DNA from: an uncultured Prevotellaceae bacterium
Lineage (GTDB): Bacteria; Bacteroidota; Bacteroidia; Bacteroidales; Bacteroidaceae
Assembly: GCA_902769705.1 (NCBI GenBank)
Contig: CACXPX010000020.1
Coordinates: 1 to 53,356 of the forward strand
DNA: 53,356 nt
Direction: 5' to 3'
This document shows positions 26,405 to 33,906 of this stretch, in pieces. The first letter of the stretch is position 1; each line of letters begins with the position of its first letter. The translations under genes and the position numbers were made by a program. The notes beneath the pieces were generated by a model. It was given only the letters and a program-made list of their open reading frames with translations, was not told where the DNA came from and ran no database searches.

Positions 26405-28348
26405 TTATATAGAATAGACATTCATCTGGCATTCCCGGCAATCGAACTCCAAACGGAACCGACGACCGTTGCCCAAACGCAAATACATGGGTTCGCGCCA
26501 CTTATGGTCTTCCACCTCATCTTTCGCAAGACGCTTGCAACGCCCCAACGAATAACGGATACAATGCCGACATTGCATCAGCAGAAGACCATCTTTCTTC
26601 TCGGTTCCCAGTTCGAATGCTTTTTCGACATCCGTCAATCCTTGCGCCTCGTAGAACTTGCGAGCCTCCCCGTTCGCAATATTATACATATAGCCAAACT
26701 GCTGATATTCTTTCGGGGCAGGAAGGGTTCCACTCTTTTCTCCCTCCTGTCTATTTACGACTGGCTCGTGACTCCCAAATTCTTCAACAAATGCCTCCAC
26801 CGCCCTCCGTCGCAAGTCAGCCAAAGCGCTCGAAGGAATGAAATAACGGTCGGCCGAGCCCTCTATTTCAAAGGATTTCAAGCTCAACACCGTGTTGCCC
26901 AACTTGGTCAATTGCCGTTCGATATTCTCACGTTGTGGTTTCTCAGCCAACACTTTCTCGGAAGGCAGATGGCACTTAACCTTTTTCCCTCGGCCTCCTT
27001 CGGCTATCGTCAACTCAAAACCTTCGGCTGTTTCAGCAAATATCATCGTTACCGGCAAACGACGTTCAGCCGTCTTACCTGCCAAGAGTTTTGCAAAAGC
27101 CTCATCGTTGTTGCGATAAAGCGCCATACCCGGACGCAAGCCTTCCGGCATCTTCAACAAGAAAAGGCGATTGCCTTCCACCCTGTTCACGCGGAAGCCC
27201 ACCAGTTCTCGCTCTCCTCCCCTTTCTCCCGGCTCCTGACTCCAGCCTCCTTTAAAGAAACACAAGCCGTCGCCATTGCTGAAGGCAGCTGTTCCCGAGA
27301 CGACTATCGATACCAGCCGATGAGATTTTCCGCCATCATCGATGGTCTTCACTTTCCCCACATATTCGCCAAGAGCCTTCGGCGTGTCAAACGAAGCGAT
27401 ATCTGCCTGACGGCCGTTAAGAAAATAGGTGGTGTACCCTCGATTGAAAGTCTTCTTCAGATTGGGCTCGAAGAAGTAACGAACCTTTCCTTTCGAAGCT
27501 CTTTCATATTCGTTTGGCTTACGGCGGCACAATGCGTCCAACCGCTGGCTATAAGCAGCCACCACGTTCTTCACATAGTCCACATCCTTCAACCGGCCTT
27601 CAATCTTGAACGATGTGGCACCAGCATCAGCCAACTCCTCCAAATGGTCAATCTGGCAAAGGTCTTTCAGCGAAAGCAGATGCCGGCCGTGTTCAATCTC
27701 TCGCCCATCAGCATCAATCAAGTCGTATTTCATACGACACATCTGGGCGCATTCACCTCGATTGGCACTACGCCCCAGACAATGTTGCGAAGCATAGCAC
27801 ACACCTGAATAACTCACGCACAAGGCACCATGCACAAACACTTCCAACTCCACATCGGGAACAGCATCGTGAATCGCACGAATCTCATCCAAAGACAACT
27901 CACGTGCCAACACCACGCGTTTGAAACCCAAACCACGAAGCCAACGAACCTTCTCCGCCGTGCGGTTGTCGGTCTGGGTGGAAGCGTGAAGAGGAAGCAG
28001 ATGCGAACAGTTCTTTGCAATTCCCATGTCTTGCACCAGCAAGGCGTCAACACCCACTTTCTGTAAATCCTCTATCAGCGAATAGGTGTCCGACAACTCC
28101 TCGTCGTAAACGATGGTGTTGACCGTCACATAGACCTTTGCCGAAAACTGATGGGCATAGCGGCACAACGCCCCTATATCTTCCACCGAGTTGCCAGCAG
28201 CAGCACGCGCACCATAACGTATAGCGCCGATGTATACAGCATCGGCACCATGATCAATGGCAGCCATTCCGCATTCCAGATTCTTTGCTGGCGCCAACAG
28301 TTCCAGTCTTCTGACTCCTGATTTCAGACTCGTGTCCTCCTTCTTCAA
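26405..28348 (-). CDS. Peptidase U32 family protein (RNA-hydroxylation or collagenase-like)
   Basis: A 647-residue U32 protein. It has the N-terminal motif LELLAPAKNLECGMAAIDHGADAVYIGA, the U32 signature region VFVHGALCVSYSGVCYAS, a Cys-rich stretch (CLGRSANRGECAQMCR) and FKIEGRLKDVDYVKNVV. Family members include RlhA and TrhP, which hydroxylate rRNA and tRNA bases; the older collagenase label is doubtful. There is no ATG at the expected start: an in-frame TAA lies at 28358-28360, so translation must begin at the TTG at 28348 (or another non-ATG codon), ten bases after metA. Two low-complexity inserts (about residues 372-390, PGERGGERE, and about 530-540, QEGEKSGTLP) look like repeat-derived sequence. 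Confidence 0.88.
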   Translation of the reverse strand: MKKEDTSLKSGVRRLELLAPAKNLECGMAAIDHGADAVYIGAIRYGARAAAGNSVEDIGALCRYAHQFSAKVYVTVNTIVYDEELSDTYSLIEDLQKVGVDALLVQDMGIAKNCSHLLPLHASTQTDNRTAEKVRWLRGLGFKRVVLARELSLDEIRAIHDAVPDVELEVFVHGALCVSYSGVCYASQHCLGRSANRGECAQMCRMKYDLIDADGREIEHGRHLLSLKDLCQIDHLEELADAGATSFKIEGRLKDVDYVKNVVAAYSQRLDALCRRKPNEYERASKGKVRYFFEPNLKKTFNRGYTTYFLNGRQADIASFDTPKALGEYVGKVKTIDDGGKSHRLVSIVVSGTAAFSNGDGLCFFKGGWSQEPGERGGERELVGFRVNRVEGNRLFLLKMPEGLRPGMALYRNNDEAFAKLLAGKTAERRLPVTMIFAETAEGFELTIAEGGRGKKVKCHLPSEKVLAEKPQRENIERQLTKLGNTVLSLKSFEIEGSADRYFIPSSALADLRRRAVEAFVEEFGSHEPVVNRQEGEKSGTLPAPKEYQQFGYMYNIANGEARKFYEAQGLTDVEKAFELGTEKKDGLLLMQCRHCIRYSLGRCKRLAKDEVEDHKWREPMYLRLGNGRRFRLEFDCRECQMNVYSI

Positions 28349-28357
28349 ATCCAGTCT

Positions 28358-29278
28358 TTACTCAATCTCCTCAATATTATAAGGAGTCTCCTGATAGACG
28401 TAATAGTTAATCCAATTGGAGAAAAGCAGATTGGCGTGAGCCCGCCAACTCACCAGCGGGCCACGCGCCATATTGTTGTCACGATAATACTGCACGGGCA
28501 TGCTCACATCTTTGCGACCCAAAGCCAAATCGCGACGATATTCCTTGTCAAGCGTGTCGGGAGAATACTCCAGATGTCCGGTGATGAAGAACTCGCGTCC
28601 GCCACGTGCCATCACCATTGACACACCGCTCTCACGCCCTTCGGCAATGATGTTCAGCCGTTCATCAAGTTCGATGTCTTCACGTCGGATTTCGGTGTGG
28701 CGGCTGTGCGGCATCATGAACTCGTCGTCGAACCCTCGGAAAATAGGCAGCCGCACGTCAACCGGCTTTTGCGAGAAAATGCCGAACATCTTCTTCTCCA
28801 ACCCATATTTCGGAATACCATAATGATAATAAAGACCTGCCTGAGCCGCCCAGCAGATATAAAGCGTAGACGTCACATGGGTGCGAGCCCACTCGAAGAT
28901 ACCGACCAACTCGTCCCAGTAGCTCACTTGCTCGAACTCCATCTGCTCTACAGGAGCGCCCGTGATGATCATGCCGTCGAACTTCTCACGCCGCAGCTCC
29001 GCAAAATCACGATAGAACATCATCATGTGCTCTATGGGAGTATTCTTCGGCGTGTGGCTTCTGAGCTTCATAAACGCGATGTCAATCTGCAAAGGAGTGT
29101 TCGACAGCAGACGCACCAAGTCGGTCTCTGTCGTAATCTTCAAAGGCATCAGGTTCAATATCACGATACGCAACGGTCGAATGTCTTGGGCATGGGCACG
29201 AGTGTCGTCCATCACGAAGATGTTCTCCTGCTTCAACAATTCAATCGCTGGCAAACCGTCAGGCAATCTTAATGGCAT
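28358..29278 (-). CDS. metA: Homoserine O-acyltransferase, probably acetyl-CoA specific
   Basis: A 306-residue MetA-family enzyme that acylates homoserine as the first committed step of methionine synthesis. The catalytic residues are at their canonical numbers: nucleophile Cys142 (YICWAAQAG), His235 and Glu237 (TGHLEYSP). Residue 111 is Glu (TGAPVEQMEF). In this family Glu111 is associated with acetyl-CoA and Gly111, as in E. coli, with succinyl-CoA. So the product is predicted to be O-acetylhomoserine despite the usual succinyltransferase label. It lies 50 bases after the M13 peptidase gene and 9 before the U32 gene on the same strand. I saw no SAM-riboswitch-like leader. Confidence 0.95.
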   Translation of the reverse strand: MPLRLPDGLPAIELLKQENIFVMDDTRAHAQDIRPLRIVILNLMPLKITTETDLVRLLSNTPLQIDIAFMKLRSHTPKNTPIEHMMMFYRDFAELRREKFDGMIITGAPVEQMEFEQVSYWDELVGIFEWARTHVTSTLYICWAAQAGLYYHYGIPKYGLEKKMFGIFSQKPVDVRLPIFRGFDDEFMMPHSRHTEIRREDIELDERLNIIAEGRESGVSMVMARGGREFFITGHLEYSPDTLDKEYRRDLALGRKDVSMPVQYYRDNNMARGPLVSWRAHANLLFSNWINYYVYQETPYNIEEIE

Positions 29279-29328
29279 ATTCCCTTTTTTCTTTTAACTT
29301 TAATATTTATTATTTGCGAAGCGCCTAT

Positions 29329-31362
29329 TTACCAAAGGTCCAAGCGCTGTTCTTTCGGAATGAACATCTTGTCGCCGGGCTTCACGCCAAAGGCTTCATA
29401 CCACATGTCAATGTGAGGCAGAGCGCCGTTCACGCGCCATTCACCCAACGAGTGTGGGTCGTTCTTCACGCGCTGGCGGATTTCCTCTTCGGTGATGTTC
29501 TGTCCCCAAACGCCGGCATAAGCCAAGAAGAAGCGTTGGTCGGCCGTGAAACCATCCTTTGCTTTCAGAGGCTTCTTTGAAGTGGCATTCTTATAAGCAT
29601 ACCAAGCCACCTGAAGTCCACCGTGGTCGGCAAGGTTCTCACCGAGTGTCAGACGTCCATTGCTGTTCAACCCGGGCAACACCTCGATAGCAGAGAAGAA
29701 GCGGTCGTAGAGATCGGCTCTCTCGTTGAAACCTGCAGCATCGCTGGCTGTCCACCAGTCGTGCATATTGCCATCAGCATCAAACTGACGCCCCTGATCG
29801 TCGAATCCGTGAGTCATCTCATGACCAATCACCACACCGATAGCTCCATAGTTGAATGCCTCGTCGGCCTTGGGGTCGAAGAACGGATACTGCAAGATAC
29901 CTGCGGGGAAGCAAATCTCATTGGTTGTCGGGTTGTAATAAGCATTCACGGTCTGCGGAGTCATGTGCCACTCGTCGCGATCAACGGGCTTACCGGCTTT
30001 CTCTTCAATATGCTTGTCGTTGCGCCATGTGCGTACGGCCAGCATGTTCTCATAAAACGACTTCGAAGGGTCTATCTGAAGTTTCGAATAGTCCTTCCAC
30101 TTGTCGGGATAACCAATCTTCACATAGAACGTTGACAGTTTCTTGTGGGCATTCTGCTTCGTAGAGTCGCCCATCCATTTCTGGGCATCGATGCGCTCAC
30201 CCAGAGCAACCTGCAGATTGCGCACAAGGGTCTCCATCTGCTTCTTCGATGTGGCGGGGAAGAAACGGTCGCAATACATCTTACCGAGAGCCTCGCCCAT
30301 AGCACTTTGCACCTGGTTGGTGGCACGCTTCCAAAGCGGATAGTCTTCCTTGCGACCTGTCATCAGGCGACCGAAGAAGTCGAAGTTGGCTTCACGAATC
30401 TCATCGGTCAGCAGGCTCGAAGCACCCATGATGACATCCCACTCCATATAGGCGCGCAGGTCGTCGGCTGTCATAGCCGCCAGCAACTTGTCAACACCCT
30501 CCATGAACTTGGGCTGGCCGACAATCATCTCTTGGATGTATTCGCTTTTCACGCCCTCGGCATTGGCCATCTCCTCAAAAGGAATATTGGGGCAAAGTGC
30601 CTTCAACTCCTTGAGCGTCATCTTGTTATAGTTGGCTTGCGGGTCGCGCAACTCCGTACGGCTCTTCGAAATCAAGGCCAAGGATGTCTCAAAACGGAAG
30701 ATGGCATCGCGCTTCTTCTCGGCCTGCTCTTTTGAGAAACCGAACAGTTGGAACATGCGGGCGATGTGGTCGCGATAGGCGTTGCGAATCTTCACCGTAG
30801 CCTCATCGTTGTTCAGGTAATAATCCTTCTGTCCCAACGTCAAACCGCCCTGATTGATGTTCAGAATGTTCATCGTAACATTCTTCTCGTCGGCACCGAA
30901 TCCAGAACCGAAGGGAACGCCATATCCGAAGACGGCATACTTCAGCTGGATGGCCTGCAGAGCCTCCTTCGTGCGGGCAGCTTCCATCTCGTCGAGCAAC
31001 GGCTTCACAGGCTTAATACCTTCCTCGTTGCGACGAACTGAGTCCATAGCCAACTTGTAGAAGTCGGCCAACTTGCGCTCTGTGGTGCCCTCGGCAAACT
31101 GCTTCTTCTGCAACTCGCCCAAGATGGCGTTGATGCGCTTGTTGTTGTCTTCTTGCAACTGGTCGAAGCTGCCGAAACGCGAATAAGCGGCAGGCAGCGG
31201 ATTCAGCTTCTGCCAACCACCTGTGGCAAACATATAGAAATCGTCTTGCGGTTTCACACTCTTGTCAAGGTTCTCAGCCTTGAGACCCGATTTGTTCTGA
31301 GCAAACCCCGTCATAGGCATAGCCATCAACAGAGCCATCGGAAGAATTTGATTCATTTTCAT
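29329..31362 (-). CDS. pepO: M13 family zinc metallopeptidase (PepO/neprilysin-like)
   Basis: A 677-residue secreted endopeptidase. The signal peptide ends near TGFAQ (about 21). The M13 N-terminal domain starts with KPQDDFYMFATGGW. The zinc motif HEMTH is at 514-518, and the second zinc ligand lies in ENLAD (575-579), followed by HGGLQVAWYAY. The C-terminus KPGDKMFIPKEQRLDLW is close to the usual CxxW end of the family. It cleaves small peptides in the periplasm or at the surface. It probably heads the run M13 - metA - U32 - lipoprotein, although the 50-base gap to metA could contain a promoter. Confidence 0.96.
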   Translation of the reverse strand: MKMNQILPMALLMAMPMTGFAQNKSGLKAENLDKSVKPQDDFYMFATGGWQKLNPLPAAYSRFGSFDQLQEDNNKRINAILGELQKKQFAEGTTERKLADFYKLAMDSVRRNEEGIKPVKPLLDEMEAARTKEALQAIQLKYAVFGYGVPFGSGFGADEKNVTMNILNINQGGLTLGQKDYYLNNDEATVKIRNAYRDHIARMFQLFGFSKEQAEKKRDAIFRFETSLALISKSRTELRDPQANYNKMTLKELKALCPNIPFEEMANAEGVKSEYIQEMIVGQPKFMEGVDKLLAAMTADDLRAYMEWDVIMGASSLLTDEIREANFDFFGRLMTGRKEDYPLWKRATNQVQSAMGEALGKMYCDRFFPATSKKQMETLVRNLQVALGERIDAQKWMGDSTKQNAHKKLSTFYVKIGYPDKWKDYSKLQIDPSKSFYENMLAVRTWRNDKHIEEKAGKPVDRDEWHMTPQTVNAYYNPTTNEICFPAGILQYPFFDPKADEAFNYGAIGVVIGHEMTHGFDDQGRQFDADGNMHDWWTASDAAGFNERADLYDRFFSAIEVLPGLNSNGRLTLGENLADHGGLQVAWYAYKNATSKKPLKAKDGFTADQRFFLAYAGVWGQNITEEEIRQRVKNDPHSLGEWRVNGALPHIDMWYEAFGVKPGDKMFIPKEQRLDLW

Positions 31363-31426
31363 ATGATGTATAATTTAATTGTTAATCTTCAATTTTTCAA
31401 TCCTTCATTTTTCATCTTTCATTTCC

Positions 31427-31792
31427 TCATACCACTTCATGCCCGAAGGGCGTCAAGGCGATATGAGCCAACTTGAAATGCTGTTTTCCAAAAGGAATGC
31501 CGATGATGGTAATGTAGAACAGCACGCCGAAGAACATATGGGTGAGCCATATCCACGCTCCACCCACGAAAAACCAGACGACATTCATCACACTGCTCAA
31601 GCACCCATGCGACACCTTGCGACGAACGCGCGTACCGAACGGCCACAAGGCGAGCAAAGCCAACTTGATGCTCTGCAAACCGAACGGAATGCCGATGATG
31701 GTGACCATCAGCGCCACACTACCCACGATGTATTCGAGGGCAATCTCTATACCCCCAAACACCAGCCAAATGATATTACCCAATACCTTCAT
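31427..31792 (-). CDS. yccF: YccF family inner-membrane protein
   Basis: A 121-residue membrane protein with two copies of the YccF repeat: TIIGIPFGLQSIKLALLALWPFG (about 31-53) and TIIGIPFGKQHFKLAHIALTPFG (about 94-116), preceded by hydrophobic helices. Length and duplicated motif fit YccF well. The function of the family is not settled. A TATTTTTG box on the minus strand at 31820-31827 probably drives it. It reads toward the M13 gene, with 64 bases between. Confidence 0.9.
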   Translation of the reverse strand: MKVLGNIIWLVFGGIEIALEYIVGSVALMVTIIGIPFGLQSIKLALLALWPFGTRVRRKVSHGCLSSVMNVVWFFVGGAWIWLTHMFFGVLFYITIIGIPFGKQHFKLAHIALTPFGHEVV

Positions 31793-31819
31793 CTGCCTGT
31801 TATCTTTATTTCACGATGC

Positions 31820-31827
31820 AAAAATAG
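31820..31827 (-). promoter_or_regulatory. -7 box upstream of yccF
   Basis: TATTTTTG on the minus strand matches TAnnTTTG, 28 bases before the yccF start. No good -33 partner at 20-base spacing was found. Confidence 0.45.
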
Positions 31828-31927
31828 TCAGATTTTTCCAAATAAAGCATTTTATGGAGCAATATTTCACAAAACCGATGCGTTATATTCCAAAAAAACG
31901 ATTGTTTCATCAAAAAAACGAACACAC

Positions 31928-32578
31928 ATGAACACGAAAAGGAAACTCATGAGTCTTGCCGCAGCATTGTTGTTGGCACAGGCAGCAACAGCACAACACG
32001 AGAAAGGACAATTCTTCATCACACCTCGCGCAGGATGCTCGATAGCCACCCTCACGAGCCAAGACATCTATGCGATGGACTTGAGGGGAACTGACAGCAA
32101 ATCCGAGGGTAAATTCAAACCGGGCTTCGTTGCCGGAGCCGACGCCGAACTGATGGTCAGCAACCTGCTGGGTGTATCCGTAGGCGCATTCCTTCAGATG
32201 CAGGGCTGCCACCACACCGAGGCAGGCGAACTGAAAGCATGGAACACGAAACTCGACTATCTGAACTTCCCCGTCATGGCCAACCTCTACGTGGGCAGCG
32301 GCTTTTCATTCAAAGCGGGCGTACAGCCAGGCTTCTTGGTCCAGCAGTCGCAAAGCGGTTCACAATTCGAATACGAGAACTACAAAACCTTTGACCTCGC
32401 CATACCCTTCGGTGTGGCCTATGATTTCAGCAACGGACTGACGATTGACGCACGTTTTAATTTAGGACTTACCAACATCAACAAGGCGAGTGACGTGCTT
32501 CGAAAATACGGAATTGACGAAAAGACGAACAACCGCACCTTCTGCGTCACCATTGGATACCGAATTCCCATGAAGTAA
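31928..32578 (+). CDS. Outer-membrane beta-barrel protein (porin family)
   Basis: A 216-residue protein with a signal peptide (MNTKRKLMSLAAALLLAQAATA, cleavage before QHEKG). The mature part has alternating hydrophobic strands and the pattern RAGCSIATLT ... PGFVAGADAELMVSNLLGVSVGAFLQMQG ... LNFPVMANLYVG of PorT-like/OMP_b-brl barrels, ending in TFCVTIGYRIPMK. It is likely an eight-strand outer-membrane barrel. The frame is open far upstream, but the ATG at 31928 gives the signal peptide and avoids antisense overlap with yccF. It converges with the next gene across an 11-bp inverted repeat. Confidence 0.88.
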   Translation: MNTKRKLMSLAAALLLAQAATAQHEKGQFFITPRAGCSIATLTSQDIYAMDLRGTDSKSEGKFKPGFVAGADAELMVSNLLGVSVGAFLQMQGCHHTEAGELKAWNTKLDYLNFPVMANLYVGSGFSFKAGVQPGFLVQQSQSGSQFEYENYKTFDLAIPFGVAYDFSNGLTIDARFNLGLTNINKASDVLRKYGIDEKTNNRTFCVTIGYRIPMK

Positions 32579-32613
32579 AAAGAAAGCAAAAGCAGACGAC
32601 TTTTTTACCATCA

Positions 32614-32678
32614 TTGATAACGACCATTTATGAATTACATTTTGCGACCTTACAGGTAAGAGATTGCGTCGTTATCAA
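32614..32678. terminator. 11-bp perfect inverted repeat between convergent genes
   Basis: TTGATAACGAC at 32614-32624 and GTCGTTATCAA at 32668-32678 are exact inverted complements 43 bases apart. They lie between the ends of the beta-barrel gene and the lipoprotein gene. This may be a bidirectional terminator or a protein site; the long loop makes a simple terminator less certain. Confidence 0.5.
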
Positions 32679-32694
32679 AGAGAATGAGAGAATT

Positions 32695-33774
32695 TCATAA
32701 GAATCGGCTCAATCCTATGTTGAACACCCCTTCGGTGCCATAGCCCAATTCGGCGAAGAAGCGGAATTTGCGGCCACCGAAATCAAAACCGAAGGCCGTC
32801 AGTTGGGGTACCATTTTCCATTGTTTGCGGTTGAAAACCACTTGGCGATGATGCTCGTAAGCCAATTCGGGATAAATCGAAACGTTGACAGTATGTACCG
32901 ACGACCACGTGTGGCTATGTTCTACGCCGAGCGCCGCCACGGAGTAAAAAGAGTACCCGTTGCCACGACACCAAGAATATTTTACGGCAGGCATGAGAAA
33001 TGTAGATTTCGTGTGGACATGTGCATAAGGCGACAAGGCATCAGCCTCAGGCTCTGAAGGGGCGTAAGGAGTTTCCAAATCATCGTAAGCAGATGCCTTG
33101 CCAAAGGTTGCGCCAATAGCCAGTTGCGGATTCAGATGATAGAAATAGCGGATGCTCCATGAAACCCCGTTCACATCGATTCCACAAAAAAAGGAATTCT
33201 CCATACCCACATCATAGAACCGTCTGACCTGCTGGTTGTGGGTACCTCTCCACACCGACGAGCCAAGTCCGAACAACACGTTGACTTCATGACGATAAAA
33301 TTGATTGCGGTCGAACGGCTTTGCTGCTCCAGCATTCAGTTTGGTGCGAGTGTAATCGAGGGGAGGCATCGGGGCCGTCGCTTCAGCAGAATTGCCTTTG
33401 GGGCGACTCACAACTGTATACCTTTCATGAATAGGCTGATACAAGGCATCTGTGGCTACATCAACCAGCAACCCCATTCCTCCATTGAGGACGTTTGCCA
33501 ACACCCACGGATTGGTCTTTCGCCCAGGAATGATATTGGCATAGTCATAGTTGGGAGACGTGAGCGTGACGGGGAGGGTCAAGTCGCGTCGCTGTAGACT
33601 GATGGCTGCGGGCAACGACAGGCTATCGATGGTGTCAGTAGCCGTGGTAACAGTTACTGGTTCCAGAATGTCGCCGTCGAGAATGATTGTAGCTCGTGAG
33701 CCGGAAATCATCGTAGCACACGAAGTCAACAACAGTACCAGTAGGGATAGAATAGATGGATAGATTTTTTTCAT
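32695..33774 (-). CDS. CAT-type lipoprotein with probable C-terminal barrel
   Basis: A 359-residue protein with a lipobox LLLTSC (Cys at about 19) followed by ATMISGSRATIILDG, a start common to a group of Bacteroidales surface lipoproteins. An N-terminal beta domain of about 100 residues is followed by GGMGLLVDVATDALYQPIHERY. The second half (about 155-359) is rich in alternating aromatic strands (VNVLFGLGSSVW, WSIRYFYHLNPQLAIGATFG), ending in GVFNIGLSRFL with a barrel-like terminal residue pattern. That a lipidated protein should also form a barrel is unusual; the C-terminal half may instead be a soluble beta domain. It is the only gene on its transcript. Confidence 0.78.
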   Translation of the reverse strand: MKKIYPSILSLLVLLLTSCATMISGSRATIILDGDILEPVTVTTATDTIDSLSLPAAISLQRRDLTLPVTLTSPNYDYANIIPGRKTNPWVLANVLNGGMGLLVDVATDALYQPIHERYTVVSRPKGNSAEATAPMPPLDYTRTKLNAGAAKPFDRNQFYRHEVNVLFGLGSSVWRGTHNQQVRRFYDVGMENSFFCGIDVNGVSWSIRYFYHLNPQLAIGATFGKASAYDDLETPYAPSEPEADALSPYAHVHTKSTFLMPAVKYSWCRGNGYSFYSVAALGVEHSHTWSSVHTVNVSIYPELAYEHHRQVVFNRKQWKMVPQLTAFGFDFGGRKFRFFAELGYGTEGVFNIGLSRFL

Positions 33775-33906
33775 TGTCTTCGTTTTATGAACTACTCATG
33801 AAACGACAACAACTGCAAAATCTTGCATGCCTTTTGGGAAAAAATTGAGGGCAGCCTCTGCTTCTTTCAGCTCAAAACGAACAAGTTCGTAATCTTTGCA
33901 ACCTTG

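Noticed and set aside
26504-27808. 434-codon plus-strand open frame
   Set aside because: Antisense to the U32 gene with its clear family motifs.
29279-29328. SAM riboswitch before metA
   Set aside because: Only 50 bases separate metA from the M13 gene and no riboswitch-like stems are visible.
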